Below, piece by piece: positions 44,036-51,734 of a stretch of DNA of 64,000 nucleotides. Location of the stretch: positions 1,099,691 through 1,163,690 of the forward strand of contig NZ_JAIZZH010000001.1 in the NCBI RefSeq assembly GCF_020421205.1, written 5' to 3'. The translations under genes and the position numbers were made by a program. Below the pieces are notes generated by a model. The model did not search any database and was not told the DNA's origin. It worked only from the letters and a program-made list of their open reading frames with translations. Position 1 is the stretch's first letter. Each line of letters begins with the position of its first letter. The stretch comes from Hymenobacter pini. Lineage in GTDB: Bacteria; Bacteroidota; Bacteroidia; Cytophagales; Hymenobacteraceae.

Positions 44036-45163
44036 ATGTCAGTCATCAGCTCCAAACCGCACTTCCCGGCCCTGGATGGTCTGCGTGGGGTGGCTGCCCT
44101 GATGGTAGTGGCCTTTCACCTGTTTGAGGTGCACTCCACCAGCCACCTGGACCAGCTCATTAACCACGGCTATCTGGCCGTAGACTTCTTTTTCCTGCTT
44201 TCCGGTTTCGTAGTTGGCTATGCCTACGATGACCGGTGGACCCGCATGAGCGTGGGGGAGTTTTGCCGGCGGCGGTTGGTGCGGCTGCAGCCGATGGTGG
44301 TGCTGGGCATGCTGATTGGAGCGCTTACCTTTTACGGGCAAGCAAACCCCCAATGGCCCCTCGTGGCCCAAACTTCCGTAGGGAGGCTGGTTCTGATTAC
44401 GCTGCTGGGTTGCCTGATGCTACCGGTGCCTCCATCCTTGGATGTGCGCGGCTGGCAGGAAACGTTTCCGCTCAACGGCCCGGGCTGGTCCCTGTTCTTT
44501 GAGTACGTAGCCAACCTGCTGTATGCCGTAGTAGTGCGCCATTTCCCGCGGTGGGCTTTGGCAGTGCTGGTAGCAGTGTCGGCCGCGGCCCTGCTGCATC
44601 TGGCCCTTACCAACGGCGACGTGGTGGGCGGTTGGGCGCTGGAGCCCGTGCAGCTGCGCATTGGCTTTTCCCGGGTGATGTTCCCCTTTTTTGGGGGGCT
44701 GTTGCTGTTTCGCACGGTGCGGCCGGGTCGCATTCCGCACGGGTTTCTGTGGAGTAGCCTGCTGCTGATTATACTGCTGGCTATGCCCCGGATTGGGGCG
44801 GCCACCCAGCCCTGGCAGAACGGCCTGTACGAAGCGCTATGCATCCTGGTGGGCTTCCCGCTGGTGGTGTACTTGGGCATCAGCAGTGTGCCTAGCGCAG
44901 CGCCAGCCGAGCGGGTAAGCCAAGTGCTGGGGGAGCTTTCCTATCCCTTGTACATCACGCACTTTCCGTTCGTGTACCTGTATTTTGCCTGGGTGCACAG
45001 AAATGGGCTGAAGCTGCAGCAAGGGACCCCCGTGGCCGCAGCCGTACTGCTGGGTACGGTGGCCCTGGCTTACGCTTGCCTGAAGTTCTACGATGAGCCG
45101 GTACGCACCTGGCTAAGCCAGCGGGTGTTGCGGCCGGCCAGGCCGGTAAGTCAAAAAGGATGA
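44036..45163 (+). CDS. Acyltransferase 3 family membrane protein (OafA/YrhL-like)
   Basis: The 375-residue protein has about ten membrane helices and the acyltransferase 3 N-terminal signature FPALDGLRGVAALMVVAFHL, with the catalytic-type H27. The segment GYLAVDFFFLLSGFVVGYAY and the RRLVRLQPMV motif follow. Family members move acetyl or other acyl groups onto sugars of the envelope or exopolysaccharide from the cytoplasmic side. The start is 3 bp after the GH3 stop, so the two genes share a transcript; whether the acyltransferase decorates glycans processed nearby is speculation. A 27-codon ORF overlaps its stop. Confidence 0.9.
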   Translation: MSVISSKPHFPALDGLRGVAALMVVAFHLFEVHSTSHLDQLINHGYLAVDFFFLLSGFVVGYAYDDRWTRMSVGEFCRRRLVRLQPMVVLGMLIGALTFYGQANPQWPLVAQTSVGRLVLITLLGCLMLPVPPSLDVRGWQETFPLNGPGWSLFFEYVANLLYAVVVRHFPRWALAVLVAVSAAALLHLALTNGDVVGGWALEPVQLRIGFSRVMFPFFGGLLLFRTVRPGRIPHGFLWSSLLLIILLAMPRIGAATQPWQNGLYEALCILVGFPLVVYLGISSVPSAAPAERVSQVLGELSYPLYITHFPFVYLYFAWVHRNGLKLQQGTPVAAAVLLGTVALAYACLKFYDEPVRTWLSQRVLRPARPVSQKG

Positions 45164-45243
45164 TTATGAACAATTACCACCCCAACCTGCGCCTCGTGTG
45201 GGACGAATGCGCGGGGGCTTCCGGGAACCAGAAAGCTAGTTAG
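45160..45243 (+). CDS. Candidate 27-residue small protein coupled to the acyltransferase
   Basis: An ATG at 45160 overlaps the acyltransferase TGA (ATGA) and a second in-frame ATG follows at 45166. The frame reads MIMNNYHPNLRLVWDECAGA and then SGNQKAS before TAG. AAAAAGG precedes the start. No family is recognised; it may be a chance ORF, but the coupling geometry is good. A terminator lies 37 bp downstream. Confidence 0.3.
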   Translation: MIMNNYHPNLRLVWDECAGASGNQKAS

Positions 45244-45279
45244 GGGAGCGGACTGATTTTCCGGAAGCCGTATAAACAA

Positions 45280-45310
45280 AAAGGGCGAAGCCACTATGGC
45301 TTCGCCCTTT
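45280..45310. terminator. Intrinsic terminator after the GH3/acyltransferase operon
   Basis: A hairpin of AAAGGGCGAAGCC, a 5-nt loop and GGCTTCGCCCTTT is flanked by A and T tracts. It can end transcription in either direction. Confidence 0.87.
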
Positions 45311-45316
45311 CTGTTT

Positions 45317-45397
45317 GTGTCATTCCGAGCGAAGCGAGGCATCTGAGTTACTCCCTCAAGGCCAAACTTAAATTCCTCGCTTCGCTTGGAGTGACAC
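45317..45397. repeat. Inverted repeat (GTCAT/GAGC family)
   Basis: Arms 45317-45339 and 45375-45397 pair over 23 bp with two mismatches. The end reads GTCATTCCGAGCGAAGCGAG, matching the family core. It lies just beyond the stop of the esterase gene. Confidence 0.8.
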
Positions 45398-45402
45398 TCG
45401 TT

Positions 45403-46455
45403 CTACTCAAACTGAAGGCGCTGGTTGAAAAACGGTAGTAGCTTCTGATACATGCGGCCTTCCCGACCCATAATTCGGTTGCCGTGGTTGCCCTGGTAGC
45501 TTTCAGCAGTATGCGGAATACCGTAAGCGGAGAGTTGAGTATCCAGCATGCGGCAGGTGGCCGGAATGTGCTGGAATTGGTCCTGCTCACCCCAATCGAA
45601 GGCCAGGCCGCGCAACTGGCGCAGGCTAGCCAAGTGGGCAGGGAGCAGCTCCGTGGGCGATGCGGCGCCCCACTGGGCCAGCACCGCGTCGCGGTGACGG
45701 AGGCTGTCGGCGCTGAATGAGTAGGGCAGGGCCGCGCCAAACGCCCCTTTGCCGGGCGTGGGCGAGAAGGCCCGGGCGCAGGCTACCAGCCGCACGGCGT
45801 TAAAATCCTTCAGCAGCTCAGCCCGGGAGGTGGCCCGGCTGGCCAGCGCCTGACTAGGCCGGGCGGCCATCCACTCGGGGTGGGGGGCCGCAAAGCCGGG
45901 ACTGAGGGCGTAGGCTGCGGCATACGTGCTAGGGTATAGCATAGCCAGTCGCAACGTGCCGTTTCCACCCATGCTGTGGCCGGCCAGGCCCCGGCTGGCG
46001 GGCCGGGCCAGGGTGCGATAGTTCTTATCAATGAAGCTCACCAGTTCCCGAGCCGTAAAATCGGCCCAGGGGCCGTTGGTGGCCGAATTGGTGTAGAAGC
46101 TGCCCTGAAACAGCGTCTGCTCATTGGGCACCACCACTAGTAAAGGGCGAATCTGGCCGTTGGCAATAGCCTCATCCAGCAAAGCGGCCATGCCGTCGGC
46201 GTGGAAGATGAGGCTGTCGTTCCAGGTGAAGCCGTGCAGGTAGTACAGCACCGGGTAGCGCCTGGCGGGGTTGGCCTCATAGCCGGCCGGCAGGTACACG
46301 CTCACGCGCCGCCGTGGGTTTTCGCCGCCCGGGTTACCCTTCAGCAGCTTGGAATCCAGGTACGTGACCACCACACGGCCCTTGGCGGGCGTTTGGGCCC
46401 GGGCTGGAAGCTGCCCAAATAGCAGTAGCAACAGTAGAAAAGAGAAAAGGCGCAT
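45403..46455 (-). CDS. Secreted CE1-like esterase
   Basis: The 350-residue protein has a signal peptide (MRLFSFLLLLLLFGQLPARA) and an esterase D/CE1 fold: RRRVSVYLPAGYEANPARRY, VLYYLHGF, and the nucleophile S161 in GLAGHSMGGNGTLRLA. A candidate triad histidine lies in the C-terminal SYQGNHGNRIMG. CE1-type enzymes remove acetyl, feruloyl or similar groups from polysaccharides; some relatives are S-formylglutathione hydrolases, but secretion argues for a glycan substrate. It sits at the downstream end of the minus-strand glycan-degradation run, next to three GH30 genes and an acetylesterase. Confidence 0.85.
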   Translation of the reverse strand: MRLFSFLLLLLLFGQLPARAQTPAKGRVVVTYLDSKLLKGNPGGENPRRRVSVYLPAGYEANPARRYPVLYYLHGFTWNDSLIFHADGMAALLDEAIANGQIRPLLVVVPNEQTLFQGSFYTNSATNGPWADFTARELVSFIDKNYRTLARPASRGLAGHSMGGNGTLRLAMLYPSTYAAAYALSPGFAAPHPEWMAARPSQALASRATSRAELLKDFNAVRLVACARAFSPTPGKGAFGAALPYSFSADSLRHRDAVLAQWGAASPTELLPAHLASLRQLRGLAFDWGEQDQFQHIPATCRMLDTQLSAYGIPHTAESYQGNHGNRIMGREGRMYQKLLPFFNQRLQFE

Positions 46456-46483
46456 GAATAAGAGAGAAGTAAGACTAAAAACA

Positions 46484-46584
46484 GACCGTCATGCTGAGCT
46501 TGCCGAAGCATCTCTCCCGCTTCGTCCTCTCGATAGAGATTAGCCAGAGGTAGAGATACTTCGGCTCCGCTCAGCATGACGGTC
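46484..46584. repeat. Inverted repeat (GTCAT/GAGC family)
   Basis: The outer 16 bp (46484-46499 and 46569-46584) are perfect complements carrying CGTCATGCTGAGC. Pairing continues imperfectly inwards (GAAGCATCTCT versus AGAGATACTTC). It lies between the esterase and GH30 genes of the minus-strand run, where it could also attenuate transcription. Confidence 0.82.
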
Positions 46585-46611
46585 CGTGAATCATAAGCCA
46601 GTACAGAGGAC

Positions 46612-48078
46612 TTAATTCACCACCATTGTCATGATGGAGTGGGCCGGGCTGGTGGTGGGGGCGGCCTGGCCTTTAATCCAGAGCTGGAAAGGCTGCTCTT
46701 TCTCGGTCTGGTTCATCACTACTACAGCTACTTTGCCATCCGTGTTCAGGAAAGCCGTGGCCTGCAGCACGTCGCGGCTGGAGGTAACAGCCACGCGCTT
46801 GGCCCCGGGCCGGATGAACTTGGAGAAGTGGCCGATATAGTAATAGGCGTTGGTGTAGATGAGCTTGCCGCTTTTGGTGTCGCCGATAACGGGGGCGTAG
46901 CAGAAGTTGCCCACGTGGTTAGGGCCGCCGGTTTCGTCCAGCAGCACGTTCCAGTCGGTCCAGGCCACGGTGCCGGCGTTGAAATCGTTGATCATGGAGT
47001 TGCCGTACCGCTCGCCCAGGGTCCAGTCCTGCACGTTGCTAAAGTCGAATTTCTCTACGCACCCTTCTGTGAACACCAGGTTTTTATCGGGGTAGGTTTC
47101 GTGCACACGGCGCAGGTTATCGAACTGCATGGCCGAGCCGGTCCAGGTTTCGTACCAGTGGTAGCCCAGGCCCCAGTAGTATTTGCTGGCCTCAGGGTCG
47201 TCGAAGAGGGTGCTGGCGCGTTGAAACATCAGGTCCCGGTTGTGGTCCCAGCCGATGAGCTTTTTATCCCCCATACCGCCCTTTTTGAGGGTGGGCCCGA
47301 GGAAGTTCTTTACGAAGTCCCGTTCCTCTTCCGCCGTGAAAATGCAGGACTCCCAGCGCTGCTTGGCCATGGGCTCGTTCTGCACCGTGAGGCCCCACAC
47401 CGGCATGCCCAGCTTCTCATAGGCCTGAATAAACTTCACGTAGTGGTTGGCCCAGGCCTGCCGATACTCGGGCTTCAGCTTACCGCCCTGCACGAGGCTG
47501 TTATTGTCCTTCATCCAGGCCGGAGGGCTCCAGGGGCTCACGTACAGCGGCAGCTTGCCGCCCGCCGCCTGAATGGCCTGCTTTATGAAAGGAATACGGT
47601 ACTGCTCGTCGTGCTTTACCGAGAAGGTTTTCAGCTCCTTGTCGCCCTCCTGCACGTAGGCGTAGCTGCCGCTGCTGAAGTCGCAGCTGGCAATGTTGGT
47701 GCGGGCCAGGGTGTAGCCGATACCGTTGGTGGGGCTGTAGTAGGCCTGCAGAAACTCCTGCTGCTGCGCCTGCGGGAGCTTGGCAAAGGTTTCGGCTGAG
47801 GCATCCGTCAGCGCCCCGCCAATGCCCAATAGGGTTTGGAAAGTGTGGGTGGGGTCCACGAATACTGTAGGCTGGGTTTCCAGGGGCTGCCCAACCTGCT
47901 GAAAGGTAAGCTTAGTGCCGGCCGCCAGGCGCTGCTGGGTACCGCTGGCCGTGGTATAAACCTGTACCTGCTTGCCGGCGGCGGAATACGTTTTGGGGGC
48001 ACTGGTAGTTTTAGACTGAGCGGAGGCCACCGTGCTGATACCAGCGGCCAACAGAGCAGTGAAAAAGGCTTTTTGCAT
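46612..48078 (-). CDS. GH30 family glycosidase (glucosylceramidase/beta-1,6-glucanase type), first copy
   Basis: The 488-residue protein has a signal peptide (MQKAFFTALLAAGISTVASA). The (beta/alpha)8 catalytic domain carries the acid/base E235 in GLTVQNEPMAKQRWES and the nucleophile E338 in LVFTEGCVEKF. The usual GH30 C-terminal beta-sandwich (about 400-488) follows. Other landmarks are GIGGALTDASAETFAKL and YVSPWSPPAWMKDNNSL. GH30 enzymes cleave beta-linked glucans (subfamilies 1 and 3), fucosides or xylans; TDASAET and SPWSPPAWMK match the glucanase/glucosylceramidase branch. The start is placed at MQKAFF rather than at the earlier in-frame codon at 48099. It differs clearly from the other two GH30 proteins. 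Confidence 0.9.
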   Translation of the reverse strand: MQKAFFTALLAAGISTVASAQSKTTSAPKTYSAAGKQVQVYTTASGTQQRLAAGTKLTFQQVGQPLETQPTVFVDPTHTFQTLLGIGGALTDASAETFAKLPQAQQQEFLQAYYSPTNGIGYTLARTNIASCDFSSGSYAYVQEGDKELKTFSVKHDEQYRIPFIKQAIQAAGGKLPLYVSPWSPPAWMKDNNSLVQGGKLKPEYRQAWANHYVKFIQAYEKLGMPVWGLTVQNEPMAKQRWESCIFTAEEERDFVKNFLGPTLKKGGMGDKKLIGWDHNRDLMFQRASTLFDDPEASKYYWGLGYHWYETWTGSAMQFDNLRRVHETYPDKNLVFTEGCVEKFDFSNVQDWTLGERYGNSMINDFNAGTVAWTDWNVLLDETGGPNHVGNFCYAPVIGDTKSGKLIYTNAYYYIGHFSKFIRPGAKRVAVTSSRDVLQATAFLNTDGKVAVVVMNQTEKEQPFQLWIKGQAAPTTSPAHSIMTMVVN

Positions 48079-48108
48079 GAGAAAGGAAGGAAGAATCATG
48101 AAGGGGGC

Positions 48109-49560
48109 TTACCACACGTAGGTGCCGGCCGAACCCGCATCCAGCGTGGCAGTAACGGCCTTACCCCGGTACTGAATATCGAAAGTTTGGGTGGAGCCGC
48201 CCGTATTCATCACCAGCAGCACCTTTTTGCCATCGGGGTTTTTGAAGGCTACGTTGGGCAGGTTGTTGGGCGAGTTGGTGTTGATGCGCGTGGAGCCGGG
48301 CCGTACAAACTTGGCGGCGTGGGCAACCGTGTAGTAAGTGGCGTTGCGCGTTACCGTGTTTCCGCTGATAGTAACGGCACCCATACAGGTGCTGCAGCCG
48401 CCCGGGGTATGCGGCCCAAAATTCTGATCAGAAGCCAGGTTCCAGGCAATAACGTTGCGGCTCCAGTTGCGCGGGGCCCCAATCATGAGATTATTCATAT
48501 GAAACCGGAAGCTGTTGTTGAACGTGTCGCGCCCATCCGTCCACTGCTCCGTGAAGTACACATTCTTATTCGGGAAGGCATTGCGCACGGTGCTCATATC
48601 GTTGATAGAGCCGCCGTACAGGTGAAATGCCGAGCCATCGACGTACTGGTTGGCCTGCGGGTCGCGGAGGACTTCCAGGGGATAGTCGGTCCGGTCGAGG
48701 TTGTGGTCGTAGGCAATGATTTTGGTGGTGATGCCTGCCGCCCGGAAGGCTGGCCCCACATGGTCGCGGATAAAGGTAGCCTGTTCAGCGGCCGACATGA
48801 GCATGCTGGGGTTGTTGCCGCCGTACAACGGCTCATTTTGCAGCGTTACGGCGTCAATGGTAACCCCCTCGGCCTTCATTCCCTGAATGTACTTCACGAA
48901 GTACTGGGCATACGCCGCGTAGTACTCCGGTTTCAGGGAGCCGCCCACCGAGTTGTTATTGGTTTTCATCCAGAGTGGGGCCGTCCAGGGCGAACCCATA
49001 ATCTTGATGCTGGGGTTGATGGCCAGGATTTCCTTGAGCACCGGTAGCAGGTGCTGACGGTCCGGGTTCAGAGTGAAGTTGGCCAGGGTGGGGTCGGGGC
49101 CGGCATCATCGTAGGTAAACACCTGCGGGTCCAGGTCCGAGGCTCCAATGCTCAGGCGCAGGTAGCTGGTACCAATGTTGGTGCCATCGGTGGCAAACAG
49201 CTCCCGCAGCAGGGCGGCCCGCTCGGTGGCCCCCATCTGGTGGAGCACCTGCGCACTGCCTCCCGTAAGCGCGTACCCGAACCCATCAATGGTCTGATAG
49301 GTTTGGGTAGTATCCACGAAAATGGCCGTATTCTGCCCGTTGGTAGTGGCAAAATTCAGCGGAATAGTGCTCTTATAAAACCGCGTGGTCTGGTCCGTAG
49401 TCGTTAGCCACAGCTGTACCTGGGAAGGACCGGTTGGGGCGGGCGGCAGTGGCGGGTCGGGGGTTGGGTCAGAGGGCTTACTATCATTGCCACAGCCGGC
49501 CAGTAAGCTCAGCGTCAGTAAACCAGTGAGACTTACCGACGACACAAAGGGTATTTTCAT
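48109..49560 (-). CDS. GH30 family glycosidase, lipoprotein, second copy
   Basis: The 483-residue protein is a lipoprotein (lipobox LAGC, C23) with a proline-rich linker (about 28-45). The GH30 barrel has acid/base E243 in AVTLQNEPLYGGNN and nucleophile E338 in NVYFTEQWTDGRD. Landmarks are TIDGFGYALTGGSAQVL, YLRLSIGASDLDPQVF and GSPWTAPLWMKTNNNS. A conserved CxxC (GGCSTCMGA, about 402-410) is shared with the third copy. The closest match by eye is the subfamily that includes endo-beta-1,6-glucanases. It lies 30 bp upstream of the first GH30 gene on the transcript, so these are cotranscribed. Confidence 0.9.
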   Translation of the reverse strand: MKIPFVSSVSLTGLLTLSLLAGCGNDSKPSDPTPDPPLPPAPTGPSQVQLWLTTTDQTTRFYKSTIPLNFATTNGQNTAIFVDTTQTYQTIDGFGYALTGGSAQVLHQMGATERAALLRELFATDGTNIGTSYLRLSIGASDLDPQVFTYDDAGPDPTLANFTLNPDRQHLLPVLKEILAINPSIKIMGSPWTAPLWMKTNNNSVGGSLKPEYYAAYAQYFVKYIQGMKAEGVTIDAVTLQNEPLYGGNNPSMLMSAAEQATFIRDHVGPAFRAAGITTKIIAYDHNLDRTDYPLEVLRDPQANQYVDGSAFHLYGGSINDMSTVRNAFPNKNVYFTEQWTDGRDTFNNSFRFHMNNLMIGAPRNWSRNVIAWNLASDQNFGPHTPGGCSTCMGAVTISGNTVTRNATYYTVAHAAKFVRPGSTRINTNSPNNLPNVAFKNPDGKKVLLVMNTGGSTQTFDIQYRGKAVTATLDAGSAGTYVW

Positions 49561-49608
49561 ATACGGGGAATGGATAAAGCAAGGGCTGCAGTGCCAGGGC
49601 CGGCAAGG

Positions 49609-51588
49609 CTAGGGAGCCGGCTGCGGGGGCCAGGTATCGGAGCGGAAGGGCGGGGCCGGCAAACCGGCTTTGTTGTAGAGCGTGGCCGGGCGGTTGTTGC
49701 CCCAGGCGTAGCGTACGGCTACGGGGTTGGGCACACCCTCCGCCTGCAGCACCACGGTGTTGCCCTGCACTTCGGCCCGGGCCCACACGAAGCGTTTATC
49801 AGGCCCCGCAATGGCAAAGGAAGTAGCGCCATCCGCCGTCGATTTGAGTACCAACCCGCCTCCCAGATTACTAAAGCTGAGCGTCAGCCTGTTGCCAGTG
49901 GTTATCAGTTTCTCAAACGTGGGCCCCGAGGCGGCCACAGTGTTATCGGCGTAGGCTACGCGGCGGGCCTGCAGGGCCAGGCGGTGGCCCACGTCCTGCT
50001 TGTTCCGGGGGTGAATGTCGTCGGCATTGCCCAGGTCGAGGGCTACGGCCATACCGGTGTGCGGCACTGTGCGGCTGGTGCGGCGCTGAGCTTCCCGGAG
50101 GCGGGCCCAGTCGGGGTCCGAAGGCGAGGCGGGGTCATATTGGTAGCCGGCCAGCTGCACGAACAGGAACGGCAGGGCCGGCTGGTGCCAGCGCGTACGC
50201 CAGTCCTGAATCATCGTCGGAAACAGCGTCTGGTACTGCTCGGCCCGCTCGGCGTTGCTCTCCCCCTGATACCAGATTACGCCCTTGAGGGCGTACGGCA
50301 GCAGCGGCGCAATCATGCCATTAAATAGTGCAGTCGGCTCGTTTTGGGGGCCGCCGGGGTAGGGTGGTCGGGGCCGGGAGCCGGGGGCGAAGGCGGGGCG
50401 GTACAGCCACTCGCCCGCAAGCGGTACCACGGTGCTACCCACAGTGGCCGACATATCATTAGGTTTACCCCAGATGCCGCCGCCGCTGCCGGTGTCCGTC
50501 ACGCGCACAGTTACCATATTACGGCCGGCGCGCACTAGGTTAGCGGGCACCGTGTAGCGGCGCAGTGCGGAGTAGCCCCGGGTGCCCCCCACAGCCACCC
50601 CATTGAAAAAGGTGCTGTCGGCATCATCTACCTGGGCCAAACTGAGCGTGAGTGGCTGACCGGCCGCCGAAGCCGGCAGCGTCAGGTCGCGGCGGAGCCA
50701 GACGATACCGTCAAAGTCGTGCAGCTCCGGGGTAGAGGCTTCCCACAGGCCGGGCAGGGGCATGGTTTTCCAGGTGGCGGTGGGCAGGTTGGGGTCGGCC
50801 CAGGTAGGCTGGCCGGGCAGCAGGCCCTGGTCCTGGCCCTCGGGGCTGCGCTGCCAGTTGCTGAGGCGGGTGACGTAAGCGGTTTGTTCCTGGGCAAAAG
50901 AGCCGGTTTGCTGAGCCAGGGAAGCCAGGCGGGGTTGAAATTCGGGCAACTTCCGCAGGGCCTCGGCGCTGGTCCAGGCCTCGGCTACGGTGCCTCCCCA
51001 CTCAGCCGCAATCAGGCCCACGGGCACCTTGTACCGCTCCTGCAGCTCCCGCCCAAAATAGTAAGCCACCGCCGAAAACCCGGCTGCCGACTGCGGGGTG
51101 CATACCTGCCAGTCGCCACCAGCCAGCTCGGCCTGGGGCCGTAGCTCGGCGCGGTTGGGCACGTTGAACAGGCGGATTTGCGGATGATTAGCCGCCGCTG
51201 CGGCGGCCGCGCCCCCCGCCGCATCCCGCAGCGGCCATTCCATGTTCGATTGGCCCGAGGCCAGCCATACGTCGCCCACCAGCACATCGGTCAGCTGAAT
51301 GGTATTCGTGCCTTGGATAGTCAACGCAAAGGGCCCGCCCGCCGGCTGCGCCGGCAGCGTCAAGGCCCAACGCCCGTCACTGCCCGCTTTCGTCTGGGCG
51401 GTTTTGCCCCGAAACGTCACCTTCACGGCCTCGCCCGGCGCGGCCCAGCCCCACAATGGGAGCGGGGCGCTGCGCTGCAGAACCATGTGGGAGCTTACCA
51501 GGCGGGGCAACCGCACCGTGGCCCGGGCCGCTGGTGGGGCCGCCACGAGCAGCAGGGCAAGAAGGGAAAAGCGGGAGGAGTAGGTCAT
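49609..51588 (-). CDS. SGNH sialate O-acetylesterase-type esterase, secreted
   Basis: The 659-residue protein has a signal peptide (1-23) and an SGNH esterase of the sialate O-acetylesterase (SASA) type: LPRLVSSHMVLQR, nucleophile S114 in WLASGQSNMEWPL, GVIWYQGESNA (oxyanion block) and the D/H block NADDIHPRNKQDVG. A jelly-roll insert (about 260-370: IVWLRRDLTLPA to NMVTVRVTDTG) resembles beta-galactosidase sandwich domains, typical for this family. It likely removes O-acetyl groups from a polysaccharide. Its location between GH30 and GH5 genes fits that role. The ATG at 51588 begins the signal peptide; the upstream codon does not. Confidence 0.9.
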   Translation of the reverse strand: MTYSSRFSLLALLLVAAPPAARATVRLPRLVSSHMVLQRSAPLPLWGWAAPGEAVKVTFRGKTAQTKAGSDGRWALTLPAQPAGGPFALTIQGTNTIQLTDVLVGDVWLASGQSNMEWPLRDAAGGAAAAAAANHPQIRLFNVPNRAELRPQAELAGGDWQVCTPQSAAGFSAVAYYFGRELQERYKVPVGLIAAEWGGTVAEAWTSAEALRKLPEFQPRLASLAQQTGSFAQEQTAYVTRLSNWQRSPEGQDQGLLPGQPTWADPNLPTATWKTMPLPGLWEASTPELHDFDGIVWLRRDLTLPASAAGQPLTLSLAQVDDADSTFFNGVAVGGTRGYSALRRYTVPANLVRAGRNMVTVRVTDTGSGGGIWGKPNDMSATVGSTVVPLAGEWLYRPAFAPGSRPRPPYPGGPQNEPTALFNGMIAPLLPYALKGVIWYQGESNAERAEQYQTLFPTMIQDWRTRWHQPALPFLFVQLAGYQYDPASPSDPDWARLREAQRRTSRTVPHTGMAVALDLGNADDIHPRNKQDVGHRLALQARRVAYADNTVAASGPTFEKLITTGNRLTLSFSNLGGGLVLKSTADGATSFAIAGPDKRFVWARAEVQGNTVVLQAEGVPNPVAVRYAWGNNRPATLYNKAGLPAPPFRSDTWPPQPAP

Positions 51589-51695
51589 TGTCAGAAGGAA
51601 ACCACGGCGGCCGGTATTCAATTCCGTAGGCTGAGCGCCAGGCAGCCAGGAAGGCGGTAAGTGGCGTAAAGTTGAATCGATAGGCAGATGAATAA

Positions 51696-51726
51696 TGCCA
51701 GCCCCGGCCAGTTGCCGGGGCTGGCA
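51696..51726 (-). terminator. Hairpin after the GH5 gene
   Basis: Arms 51696-51708 and 51714-51726 are perfect 13-bp complements. On the minus strand the hairpin is followed by TTATTCATC. It is 8 bp past the GH5 stop. Confidence 0.7.
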
Positions 51727-51734
51727 GCGGAGGT

